Shown: one piece after another, positions 1-10,626 of the stretch
Layout: every line of letters starts with the position of its first letter
Position numbering within the stretch: position 1 is the stretch's first letter
NCBI RefSeq assembly: GCF_921293095.1
Contig: NC_060258.1
Span: 9,996,607 to 10,060,606 of the forward strand
Reading direction: 5' to 3'
Origin: Ischnura elegans
Lineage: Eukaryota; Arthropoda; Insecta; Odonata; Coenagrionidae
DNA length: 64,000 nucleotides
Notes under the pieces: generated by a model
Seen by the model: the letters and a program-made list of their open reading frames with translations, nothing else
The model's database searches: none
What the model was told of the DNA's origin: nothing
Made by a program: the position numbers and the translations under genes

Positions 1-77
1 CATAATTCAGTATGATTCCAAGATCCAAGCCCAGTAACTGCAGGTTTGGAAGAGCCACGTTGCGTTTAAAGGAGAAC

Positions 78-134
78 ATGGCTGAAATAAGGAAAAATTA
101 CAAGTGGTGCATTGTTCCTCTGTGCATTAATTAA
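78..134 (+). pseudogene. Possible start of a THAP-like C2CH finger (remnant)
   Basis: An ATG opens an 18-codon frame reading MAEIRKNYKWCIVPLCIN before a stop. The K-W-C-x4-C pattern close to a start methionine resembles the first zinc-ligand pair of THAP-type fingers. I see no convincing continuation in any frame over the next 200 bp and no splice donor after it. The same sequence is at 61485-61541 in the right repeat copy. It may be chance. Confidence 0.15.
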
Positions 135-156
135 ACTACCCTTTACACACATAACA

Positions 157-423
157 ATTGTTGCTATTCGCAAAATATCACACGCGAACGTCAAATTCGT
201 GTTCGGCGGGTTGCATCTGGTTGGAAGGTTAGGAAAATAGTGGATTCGGTCGTCCCATCCGTAATTGTTGCTAAAATTGTTGCTAACCGTATCTCGGCCG
301 ATTCAGCACCTTATTCGACCGGAACTCCTCCTATGAAGTATGCTATGCATGCATTTGTTGCTATCATCGTAAAATAGTACCCATTTGTTGCTACTATTGT
401 TATAAACAATTAAATTGTTGCTA
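157..423 (+). repeat. Six interspersed copies of the decamer (A/T)TTGTTGCTA
   Basis: Copies start at 157, 264, 276, 354, 384 and 414, with a degenerate one near 396. Spacings are irregular, so this is a dispersed short motif, not a tandem repeat. It is preserved exactly in the right repeat copy (+61407). Confidence 0.7.
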
Positions 424-452
424 TCGTGTTTACAATACCTTGACCCCCATTG

Positions 453-888
453 TGACCTCCAAAGGTCAACAAATCAACAACACTGATAAATGAACTGCAA
501 AAATGACTTAAGCACCCTTCAAAACCTATGGTTCGACACGTTGGTTGTCACGATGGCCCAACGCTTACCCCTATGACCTTTGACCTCAGTATTACCCTTG
601 GAGGTCAAATAGTGGATAAGACGAGTATTTGGACAATACCAGTGACTTGGGCACCCTTTAAAACCCATGGACCGACACCTTTGATGGTATGCTATTATTT
701 TTGCCACCCTTATGACCTTGAATGTGACCTTACTGGGTCAACGGTTGAATTTTCGTGAACAAACTAAGAATTGACATCTTGGTCAATGAAATTCAGACTT
801 TTTTCTATCTCGATTTTTTTAACATTGAAACCCCATAAGGCTAATTCAAAATTTTGGTTTGGGCCCACATTGTGAGGTCAAAAGGTCA
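453..888. promoter_or_regulatory. Cluster of nine AGGTCA/TGACCT hexamers
   Basis: Exact nuclear-receptor half-sites start at 453, 463, 574, 581, 602, 713, 725, 875 and 883. They include a DR1 arrangement (574-586), a DR2 (875-888) and an everted pair with a 4-bp gap (453-468). The cluster lies in the part of the direct repeat with no differences between copies. Binding is inferred from motif only. Such AGGTCA-rich text also occurs in some invertebrate repeats; another DR1 is at 15088-15100. Confidence 0.35.
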
Positions 889-3010
889 AAATTGTAAAAT
901 TTTGCTTGCACTCAACAAAACTTAGGACCTTTCCCCATAAGTATGCCAATTTTCATGAACATAGCTCTACGGAAAGTTACTAAAATTACAGCTCAAAAAT
1001 GACACACGACACTTGGGACAGTCTGTATATGTTTTTCTATATATCTTTTATTCAATGTCAACTCATAATTTCCGGTTTATTATTGGTTAAAAATAGACAA
1101 CTTTTTGAAATCACATTCATCGTTTCAGCCATAAATACACCTGTTAAATTTGAATTATGGGTGCCGCAAATTTTTCGTACCTTTCGGTGTACAATAAAAA
1201 TTACAGATAGAGAAAAGAGTATTCATGAGCGAAGAAGAAGGAATACGTCGTGGAATGTTTGGAAACAAGCTTTCGACTGAAAGATATCAAGCATGCCAAA
1301 ACTATTCGGACGCGCTTCATGCGAAGAATAATTTTCCCCGAAATACCTGAGAAAATGGAATCAAAGCTCGAGGACAGATGAGTATTTCAAAGTGACGTTC
1401 AAAAGCTGGTTGCAGAAGGAATTTTAATTCCCTCCAGTAGCGTATATCAATTATCAATATCTCCCTCTCACATCTACTGAGTGCAAATGATTACCGTGCA
1501 TGAATGCAGTGTCGAAGAATACATGCAGTATGTAAGAATGATCATTAATTAATCCCAATCATCATATTTTTAAAAGTGAAGTTTTATTTCAGGATTTCAT
1601 TCCAGACAAGATGAAATTACGATTAAGTTTAAAATTATAATAAATCAATAAGAAATATCGAACCTATTTCCATAATATTCAAAAATCTACGAACAGATGC
1701 TTTAGGTGCATGAAATGCTATTATTAACGTGATTTGGAATTTTCATTACAGTTATCGATGAAGTACTTTTCCTTCGAATTTCAGTGATATTTAAATCTCT
1801 TTCCTGCGGCTACGAGATGAATAATGAAGCCTTCGGCCAATATAGCATGGAAATGTCTGAGCTGTACTTAGAGCTTCGTGGTTGTATTATATGCTGCCCA
1901 TATGGTACATAAAGTGCTGATACATGGAACAGCAATTGCCAAATAATCCTTTCTTACAGTTGAAGTTTTAACGGAGGAAGCATTGGAGGCAAGGAACATT
2001 GCCATGAGGAAATTCCGAGGGCACCGTGAAAAAAAAATCCTCAAGAGTGCTGGATAATAAAGATATCTCTCGAAGACTCCTTTTAATATCTGAAGTGAAC
2101 GTTTAATTAAGCGAAAAGTTCCATAAAAAAACGAGGTCAGCCTATCAGGTGAGGTGAAAATCTGATAATTTTAAGTGAATCGTAGGGCGACAAAGAGTGA
2201 GGTGGGGTGACATCGGACGACGATTCTTTTAAAATTCGTTTTTTGGGATACGTAAAAGTGATTTTATTGAAATTTAAATATTTTTACCCTCAATTTCCTT
2301 AATATCAGTCAATTTATTTAATCTAATGTGACTTTTCAAATACATGGAAACCAAAAATGTGTAAGTTTGAATAGTTTTTCAGATTTCGGTATCTCGCCGA
2401 CTGCGCTGATGGTCGCGGGTTCGACTCTTGACAATTTTATGTCGTAAGTTCTATCATGGCTTTTAAATACAATTTATATCTCTTTAACTTTACAACTATA
2501 AGGTTTAAAGTTCTCCAATAATAGCACGTTATCGCCAATCGCAATGACATCAATATCGAGATTTTCTAAAAATTGTTGATATAATAACAGCTCCAAAAAT
2601 GCTAAAATGAAGAGATAGCATAAAAATTAAGCCAAAATCAGATTCAGACGATCAAAATCAGAATAGAACTTTCAATTTTGTTTCTAATTTATGTCAAATT
2701 ACGACGTTATTAATTTTGGCCAGCTTTTTTCGATTTGGGACCACTGTGCTCCGTCGCTTGTATTCAGGTGTGCAACAACTACCATGGCCGTGCCTCCTCG
2801 TACTGAATAATGATGACACTTTTCTGCCAGCCAATCATCGGGCGTTTTCGATTCTCACTTGTATTTCAACATTCTCGTGAACTTTGGTGAATTAAATATC
2901 GCAAAACACGTCATAAAATAATAATAAAAACATTCACCGTGGTACGCAAACATATATTCATACATAATTTTGGGGCTCTTGATTATATCTGAAATACATT
3001 CAAGTTCCCT

Positions 3011-3063
3011 ATTATGCACTTTCCGGACATCGGAAAAAGGCGCGTGTCCGAAAAGTGCATAAT
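3011..3063. repeat. Short inverted repeat, 19-bp arms
   Basis: Arms 3011-3029 and 3045-3063 are complementary with one mismatch and enclose a 15-bp loop. A degraded single arm of this sequence is present at about 8998-9035, within the related repeat block. Confidence 0.7.
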
Positions 3064-3800
3064 TACTCTATACTTAATTCAACACATGCGATGCAGTCCA
3101 CTACGCACTGATATCCTTCAGAGATCGCGTAATTAATAAATACATTAAAGGAACGACGGGAGTGATACAAAACTGTCGCTATGTTTTTATGTGACTATAA
3201 ACAATAGAACCAATGAAACACTCACCGAAATTCACGACGAAACAATACCGATCCTCTTATCCTGGCTCCTCTGGGGAATAAAAGGAAGGGGAATGCACAC
3301 TTTCTGACCACACCTTACACGAAAACTGTTGACTCTGTTCTCGCTCCAACCTGCTACCTATTTTTACTTCGAATGGCGATTTCACGATGTTTCCGAAGCA
3401 CCGAACGCCGCGACACGTCAATACGTGCAGGATTTTCATTCCTTGATAACATACTGATAATAAACTGATAACATTCTGATAAACCACAGCGTTGCTATGG
3501 AGTGTTGACTCTGCCCTAGGTGCGTACGTAATAGGAGGTGGTCTCTGCTGAAACTGCCGTGCCGTCGTGACGATATTTTTGTTGTAACTCATAGGAATTT
3601 GATGCGGAAAGGCGATATCACGACCCGGTTCCTGCTTGTCACGCAATTCACGGAGCTCCTAACGTGGGCGTATGCCAGGGAATAAAAAGTGGGAACCAGG
3701 TCGTGATATCGTCTTTCCGCATCAAATTCTTATAACTTACAACTAAAATATCGTTATCAGCCGTCAGATTATGTTTTGCACTCTTCAGGAAAGACATTGT
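3030..3800 (-). repeat. Inverted copy of the 8.24-9.04-kb repeat block
   Basis: On the minus strand this stretch matches 8240-9040 across most of its length, including the foldback element, a run of TATGTTATCA-like repeats near 3440-3480, and the GTGAGT-like sequence at its end. A third partial copy is at about 23990-24560. The 129-codon frame here (3257-3646) is not conserved as coding between copies, so I treat the block as non-coding repeat. Confidence 0.8.
3571..3753. mobile_element. Foldback MITE, 62-bp terminal inverted arms
   Basis: Arms 3571-3632 and 3692-3753 are complementary with few mismatches around a 59-bp centre. The same element is at 8307-8489. The related segment at 23.6-24.2 kb lacks it, so it behaves as a discrete insertion. 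No coding capacity. Superfamily unassigned. Confidence 0.75.
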
Positions 3801-4040
3801 TTCCTCCGACATGCAGTCATGGTTCAGACCTAAGTTCCTAAGTGTTCTACCTATGTTGGGTTATTATTTATTCCTTCTAGTGGCACTTTAATTCTGTTGT
3901 GCATAAATTATAACTCGTCAATGGGGAACATGCACAATTTTTTCAAAGTACTAGAATGAGAAGGTCCCTATCTCAAATGTGCTCACCGAAAATTTCGCGG
4001 ATGAATAATGTTTTTCAGCTGAGTTATGAGTAGACTATAT

Positions 4041-4090
4041 GCATAAATATAAATCTTGTGGAATAGTACTGGGTTTTTATTTCACCATGA
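4041..4090 (+). repeat. Single arm related to the 29.8-30.0-kb palindrome
   Basis: This 50-bp stretch matches one outer arm (29950-29999) of the large palindrome at 29833-30000 with few differences. It represents the unduplicated or half form of that element. Confidence 0.7.
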
Positions 4091-4411
4091 ATACGTAATC
4101 AATTATTTATAAATTGATCTCAACCCTGGTAGTTAATAGTAAACTGATTATATACTTATATATATCATTTGAAAAAAAACAAACATTTAATGGCTTAGTA
4201 CACCTTGTGTACAGATTTATAAATTGTATATTATTTATGGAAAATGTATCCAATATTAACAATGAGTCAATCAGCATCCAGGTCAGGCACAAGGCATACG
4301 ATAAAATAAAGACTCAAACTACAGAATTTAAATTTTTGGTGGCACTACCACCTTCAGCTTTGGGAACAAAAGTATGAATATGCTGGAAGGGGCCCAGGGA
4401 GAGTTGAGGAA

Positions 4412-4442
4412 GGGGGGGTAGTAAGGGGTAACAGGGTAGGGG
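4412..4442 (+). other. G-quadruplex-type G-run cluster
   Basis: Four G-runs of 7, 4, 3 and 4 bases are separated by loops of 6, 5 and 2 bases, which fits the canonical intramolecular G4 pattern on the plus strand. Two further G-runs lie just upstream (4389-4399). Neighbouring DNA is AT-rich. No gene is identifiable next to it. The rest of 3.8-6.65 kb shows no supportable gene. Confidence 0.5.
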
Positions 4443-6710
4443 AAGGATTGAATAGGGTAAAAGCGATTAAAGTAATTACCTGCTGATCCAGGAGGATGAA
4501 AAGCTTTAAAAGAATTTCAGTACACTAAGCCTACTGCATAGGTGGTATGTTGTGGGAAGGAACGCCAAAATAGTTACATTGTAGCAATCATTAAGTGACA
4601 GTGGCTGAATATTATGCAACACTAAAGGAGACAAAGTGAGGAGATGCTTTGTCACTTCGAAAGGATCAGCATTTCATGATCATCAGACTTGTAAATTTTC
4701 TAGCCTCTAAGTTCATTGCGAAAGATAACTGCATGCACACTGTACTCAAGAGATGTTTACAAATGTATCAGTAAGGTGAATATTTAGACTTTTTGCATCT
4801 TGTAATCAATGTCCATTGTCATTTAAAATTAGAAAAAAATGATTATTTAATGCATGTAAAGATTTATACCACATTTGGCCATTGTCAATTGTATACAATT
4901 GCAAGCCCTTTTTTGATAACTCAGTTCTTATTTTCTTGTAATGGTTGTACAAAGTGTTGTAGATGGGAGAATTTAAGACTACAGTTATAAAACTCTCACT
5001 GACTTAATGACACATGATATTTGATTTGTCAATTGAGAAAGGTTATTCACTTGCAAATGCTCTCTTGATTATGTTTATATTCTACTCATGTTGACATGCA
5101 TGGTTTTTAGTAACAATGATGAAATAAATACTTTTTGTAAACATAGGTAAGTGCATTAACTTCTTGCTAGTTATAATTCAGTATTTTTTTGCTGATACAA
5201 AAAATTTCTAGTCATAAATCAATTTTTATTATTAATGTAAGGCAGACCTATATAAATAAATAACATTTTATGTGTAAAGTAATTGTTTTAGATAAAAATT
5301 ATTGCTAATTTAATTATTTAATCAAGCCCTTGTTTGCTAACTTGCACTGCACGAGCGCGAGGAACGGCAGCGTTTTTTTCTGAAATTCAATGCTCCACTA
5401 CTCTAAATGTAGTAGAGTCTCAGTCATAATGTTTTTTGGAGATGTACTTATGTGTCTAACTAACATTTTGTGAAATTTTCACTCTTTTTCACTCAGTCCC
5501 TTTTTAGATATTGACCTGCGAAAATTGACGTTAAAAGGTTTTCAGCTATTTTTGATAACCCATATTAAAAAAAGGAGTGTATTCTCAGACTTAAAACTTA
5601 TGCTTCAAATAGTTATTTAAGTATTTAACACAGAAATAAAATTTGATCAGTGAGTCTCATTTCCTTCATAAAAATTTTAGGTCTTAAAAAGTTAATATTG
5701 ACAAATTTTTCCCGAGTTTTTGCAGAAAGAGTTTGACTGACTCTCTTTCATGATAGAGCAATTAAAACAATAAACTCCTATAGCTCATTTCATGCTAAAC
5801 TCACTGGTTTTTGAATTATTCTGATATCTCTTAAAATAGCTTTGCAATTTAACTTTATGCAAACCACGTTTTTCGTCAAAATTTGCCCAGCCGCCCTTTT
5901 AAAAATGGCTGCCAAAAAAAAATACGGCTTCTTAATTTTTTTCAAATAGTGTTTTGAGACTGTCCACCCATAGGGAACTCATGATTAAAAAATCAAGAAA
6001 ATTTAAAATGTTGAGCAACATTGCCTGGGTGATTTGAAATGGATTGACCCGTCTTTGAAAATTAAACTTCATCGGCTGCTTGAAAACACGACGTCATCGG
6101 AGCGTGACGTCACGGCACGGAATCCACTGATGATAGAATGAGGAAGTGGATTAAAAAATCGGTCTATGCAGGTGCTCAAACTCAAATATGGCGAAAATAA
6201 TTGCTGTTTTACCGTCAAACAGCAGATTGTGAATAAGTTGGGTCGCCAAGGCGTTATTGAAACAAATGAATGGAATTGTTTGGTGAGATTTGGAAGCAAT
6301 CACTATTTTTCAGAAAATCAGTCGCCATATGGAAGTCGACCAAAAGTAAACTGTCGTATTGTGCTTTCTTAAATCCCTATTAAGTCAACTTGTCCTTTGA
6401 GGAACTACTACAAAGCTCGTAGATGATTTTTACTTCGATATATTGCAATCAAGAGTCTGCCCTCCTACTCTCTTAGCGAAGTGAATGGTGTACCGTGCGA
6501 TTACGTCAGAAGGCGTTTCAGGTCATGTGACATCAAGCGATATTCGAGCATTTTTAATTAGCATTTATTGACGTTTGTGGAGTACTAGGAGAGTTTTGGC
6601 TTACATATTTGGACTCGTGAGAAAATTGTCTATTCAATAAGACTTACTAGCATGATGAACAAATTTCATGCATGTTCCCCATTTGTCCAGTTACTCCAAT
6701 ATCCATCATG

Positions 6711-7295
6711 GCAGAGTGTGGCACTTGTCGTGAAGCTATTACAGGTCGCCAGCCACGCCAAGACCTTCCACGCTAATTGTGTAAACATCTCCAAGGATGA
6801 CCTGGATTATATTAATGAAGAAAAGCAAATCTGGCGCTGTCAAGCGCGTAATGCATTGCGACGACAGTCCATGTCAGCTGTGTCGACGGAATCATATGAG
6901 CTCTCTCAGGTCATTACTATGCTAGAGGAGGGCAAAAAAGACCGTGAAAGGATTGAAGCTGACCTTAACAAATCCTTTGAGTTTGTGCACCATAAGATTG
7001 ACGATAACAAAAAATTACTAGAGGATCAGTATGCGAGAATTAATCAATACCTGGATATTATTGACAGGTTAAGTGCAGAAAATACGATGCTAAAAAATCG
7101 TGTTTCCTTACTAGAAAGTGTGTTTGGAGGACAACGAACAAAGAGCTAGTGCTAACGTCATTGAAATTTTTGGAATACCTCAAGAGATAAATGAAAATGT
7201 CCTTGACGCAGTACAAAAAGTTGGCGCTGCCCTTGACTTCCCTATATCAAGTGAGCTTAATGACTCATGTCATCGGATGGGGAATAGAGGTTTCA
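6711..7295 (+). pseudogene. Decayed LINE ORF1 (PHD-like finger, coiled coil, RRM-like part)
   Basis: From the ATG at 6711 the frame reads MAECGTCREAIT, giving the first Cys pair of a PHD-like finger. A frameshift near 6750 moves to the frame with KTFHANCVNISKDDLDY and then IWRCQA, the remaining finger ligands. A coiled coil follows (about 6900-7130). A second frameshift near 7130 leads to VIEIFGIPQEINENVLDA and CHRMG, typical of the RRM-like region of CR1/Jockey-group ORF1 proteins. These nucleic-acid-binding proteins coat the retrotransposon RNA. The order finger, coiled coil, RRM fits that family. No ORF2 (endonuclease or reverse transcriptase) follows: the sequence switches at about 7295 into another repeat shared with 23.03 kb. 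Two frameshifts and truncation indicate a dead copy. Confidence 0.7.
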
Positions 7296-9045
7296 ATCAA
7301 CCATTTCTGATTTGTGTGCCAATGAATCGCCTTCATTAACACTTTGTTGTTGAGCTCACCTTCAGATAGAACGAATTTGCAAAAATTCCGAGGAAATGAA
7401 ATCAAACTGCTTCATTATAGTCGATGGGAAGACTGATATTTCCAACAACAATTGCTTAGAAATTTGTTTACATACACGGTAATTAATTGTCTACTCGAGA
7501 TGGCCTTACAATTAGCTCGAATTAAATTTTTAAAACATGTTTTCAATATTTGTAATATTTTTAACTATTAAAACGTTATATTGTTTCGAAGATCAGTCTT
7601 TAAATCGATAAAAGTAAACAAACAATTTAATTAGTAGTTTTTACCGACTCAACTGCCGTTGTAGTGTTACCTACTCCTAGTGTAATTTTATGGTAATATC
7701 CCTATGATCAAGATAATTCTTTCGTTTACTTTCACCATTTTTTATCTTCATTCTGTTATCCGATGCAAAGACGAATAAAAAAACATATATCGTAAAAAAT
7801 CGGCACAACAGTTCCCGAGTTATAAATGTTCTAAATGAAACAATTTTCGCTTTTCATATACTTTCGTATATGATTTACCATGTAAATATGTGAATTCCAT
7901 ACCCGTAAAAAAGTCGTGTAAAAACTTAAAAACTTGTCTGAGGCACGCTTATAGTTTTCCCTTCATTACTTTTTTGTGGCGATTTAACTACTAGTGGTGG
8001 TCATTTAGCTCAGATTACGGTCTGCAATTTTGAAGTTTCTACGAATCTGCAGCATTGGTTTTCAGTTTAAATTTTAAATCTGGAAATATTTCAATTAAAT
8101 ATACGTGTTCACCTATTTATACGGTAGCTTATTTCTCTTATGAGTTTATAATTTCAAATAGCATTATACATTACGATATTTTACGGATGAAACAATAGGA
8201 TATGTAGAATACTTTAATTCTGCTTACTTTGCTAGTTTTATGATGCGATTGAAAAGAAAACATTGTCTTTCCTGAAGGGTATACAACGTAATGTGATGGC
8301 TAATAACGATATTTTTGTTGTAACTTATAAGAATATAATGCGGAAAGGCGAATTCACGACCCGATTCCCACTTGTTATTCCCTGGCATACGCCTACGTTA
8401 TGAACTCCTTGAATTGCGTGATAAGCAGGGACCGGGTCGTGATATCGCCTTTCCGCATTAAATTCTTTCGAGTTACATCATAAATATCGTCACGACCGCA
8501 CGGCAGTTTCAGCTGAGTCCACCTCGTATTACACGCACCTAAGGCAGAGTCAACACTCCATAGCAACGCTGTGGTTTATCAGTATGTTATCAGAATGTTA
8601 TCAGTATGTTATCAGTATGTTATCAAGGAATGAAAATCCAGCTCGTATTGACGTGTCGCGGCGTTCGGAGCTTCGGAATCATCGTGATATCGTCATTCGA
8701 AGTAAAATTAGAGAGCAGGTTGGAGCGAGAACAGAGTCAACAGTTTTCGTGTGCGGAGTGGAGATAAAGTGCGAATGCGCATGCTTTATTCCCTGTGGAG
8801 CCAGGATAAGAGGATCGGTATTGTTTTGGCGTAAATTTCGGTAAGTGTTTCATTGCTTCTATTCTTTGTTGTCACGTAAAAACATTGAGGCAGTTCTGTA
8901 TCACTCCCCTCGTTTCCTTAATGTCTTTATTAATTACGGGATCCCTGCCGGATATCAGTGCGTACTGTACTGTACTGTATCGCATGCGTTGAAATAATTA
9001 TTGAGTAATTACGCACTTCCCGGACACGCGTCTTTTTGCGAATTT
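7295..9045 (+). repeat. Segmental repeat block, copy 1
   Basis: 7295-7770 aligns with 23030-23560, and 8700-9005 with 23990-24560, in the same order and orientation, so both pieces belong to one duplicated segment. The two copies differ by indels, including the foldback element present only here and about 290 bp present only in the 24-kb copy. No conserved ORF is seen. 8240-9040 also has an inverted relative at 3030-3800. Confidence 0.75.
8307..8489. mobile_element. Foldback MITE, second copy
   Basis: Arms 8307-8369 and 8428-8489 are inverted copies of each other and match the element at 3571-3753. Its central region is the same text in the opposite orientation. This confirms the element as a repeated unit and not a chance hairpin. 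Confidence 0.75.
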
Positions 9046-9389
9046 TTTTTCCCACGCGACCCACCTCCATAGTCCGCAGACCGTACGCTGTGATATAGCC
9101 AAGAATCGCTCCGCGCGGTTCATTATGAGAAAGTAGTTCCAGCTTGTAATACGTGATAATAATACGTGAGCTTATTTTACATTCGATTTGAAAAATATTT
9201 GCCTGACCGTGCTCGCCATAATATTACAAACATTCTGAGTTCCCAAATGACCACTTTTTATGGAATTTATTCCCCCCGATTGTCTCGCTTTTTAGGTAAT
9301 TTGCCGACTTTTCCGCCACAAAGTATTATATTTTCGTATCAGGACACGTAGCAGGTTTTGCTAATGTATTTCAACACCTTGATCATCAG

Positions 9390-10621
9390 GGCTATGAATT
9401 TATGATTTCATGACTGTGACACATAAAAGGTTCTGGCAATGTCTGTTACGATAGTAAAAATCAACTGGTTGTAAAGTAATTGAAAATAAGTGACTAGAAT
9501 TTGGTATACCATTTATTCCACTGAATTAGCTTTTTTATTTGATGGTAACTAAGCTGAGACGGTTTATATAGTTACTTATCAATTTTGATTAATTAAACAT
9601 ATGGTAAATTTTCTTAAAATTGTTGATGTCTGCTTTTTATCACAAAATAATGGCACAACAAAGAAAAATAAAAGCATTATTAGCTAAGTATGTTAGCAAA
9701 GTAAGAAACACTGATATTTTATATTTCACATGCTAAAATACATTACTTAAAGTAATACTTAATAGCGTAAAGAGTGCATTCGATCACACCAGGCTGGATT
9801 GGTCGAGGGGATGTATTGGTAGGGGATGTACACGGAGCCATTTCTTCACTAATTAGTGAAGACTTAGGTGACTCACTTGCTAGGCGTCCTAAGAACATCT
9901 TCAACCAATGGCATCCTGTAATGACCCAAACAAGTGTAGGTCCTAGGTCAGTGCTGTATGGAGAATGGGGTAAAACTGTCCGACACTATTTCGTTCAACT
10001 GTTCGGAAACTTGTGAGCATACGAGGGTTAATGTGTTGAATCAAAACATCTCCTCTGTTGGCATGGTGCCTAAGTCGCAGGAAGCGCATCTTGAGGTCTT
10101 TCAATGGGCTGACATATTGTTCTGAATTAATGCCTATGCTTTTTTGGTATCACTGACATGGCAATGGCAACATCACCTCGCTGCAACATGTCAGGTGTGA
10201 CAGCCATGAATGGTCTCCCTGACTTCTGTAAATCTTGAAGCACCAACAAACTGCCTTCTGATGCTCTCCTCCTCTGAACCCAGGAATAACTGCAATCCTA
10301 TTGGCCGTAGATGCTCCATAACCTTTGCACAAACGTCACTTAATATTCTCCAGAGTTTCTTTCTCAGCGTTGAGAAATTCAGTAACGGCACACTGCTTGT
10401 AACGTACATAACTGACGGATGCCATATTGAAACAGTCATACAGCTAAGCTATCAGTCGGAAAAACTTATAATTTTGCGTGCAGATCCATGGAACGTCAGA
10501 TAATGCACACATAACGTTTCACATCGGTACCACTGTTGTCGGATGAGAAAACAATAGTGGTGCATTATTTCCTGGGCAGCCCTCATACTCTCTGCATTTC
10601 CTTTATTATTTCTCGGTGCAG
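9390..10621 (+). repeat. Upstream module of gene copy 1 (non-coding, ends at splice acceptor)
   Basis: This ~1.2-kb stretch is shared with 59744-61060 (minus) and, with insertions, with 53172-55022. It always sits immediately 5' of the coding exon and ends in a pyrimidine tract plus CAG (acceptor AG at 10620-10621). I therefore read it as intron or 5' gene region travelling with the gene. An ORF of about 80 codons (9774-10016, starting MHSITPGWIGRGD) is partly kept in copy 3 but broken in the scrambled copy; its status is open. A 20-bp palindrome with core CACTAATTAGTG (about 9843-9863) is kept in all copies. Confidence 0.7.
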
Positions 10622-10626
10622 TTGAA

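Larger units (their letters stand above)
1..2586 (+). repeat. Left copy of a >2.59-kb direct repeat (61.4-kb spacing)
   Basis: This segment recurs in the same orientation at 61408-64000. Reading the two side by side, positions 1-1331 are identical at an offset of 61407. The first mismatch is at 1332. After it I count about 20 substitutions, a 5-bp deletion in the right copy near 1374, a net 13-bp insertion in the right copy near 2001, and a 1-bp poly-A difference. Both copies run off the window, so true length and boundaries are unknown. No long ORF is present; the largest (999-1280, 93 codons) resembles nothing I recognise. It could be one end of a 61-kb tandem unit, a segmental duplication, a long transposon terminus, or a partly collapsed or duplicated assembly. 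Confidence 0.95.

Noticed and set aside
528-1280. Repeated ORFs of 76 and 93 codons in both direct-repeat copies
   Set aside because: Their identity between copies follows from the DNA identity of the repeat; no domain or splice evidence.
2390-2440. tRNA gene suggested by GGTTCGACTCT
   Set aside because: An isolated B-box-like match without a cloverleaf or an A box at the right distance.
3257-3646. 129-codon minus-strand ORF as a gene
   Set aside because: Overlaps a foldback arm and a repeat block whose other copies (8.3-8.9 kb, 24 kb) do not keep the frame.
9774-10016. 80-codon ORF MHSITPGWIGRGD... as a second gene of the module
   Set aside because: Open in copies 1 and 3 but disrupted in copy 4, short, and with no recognisable domain; kept only as a note within the upstream module.
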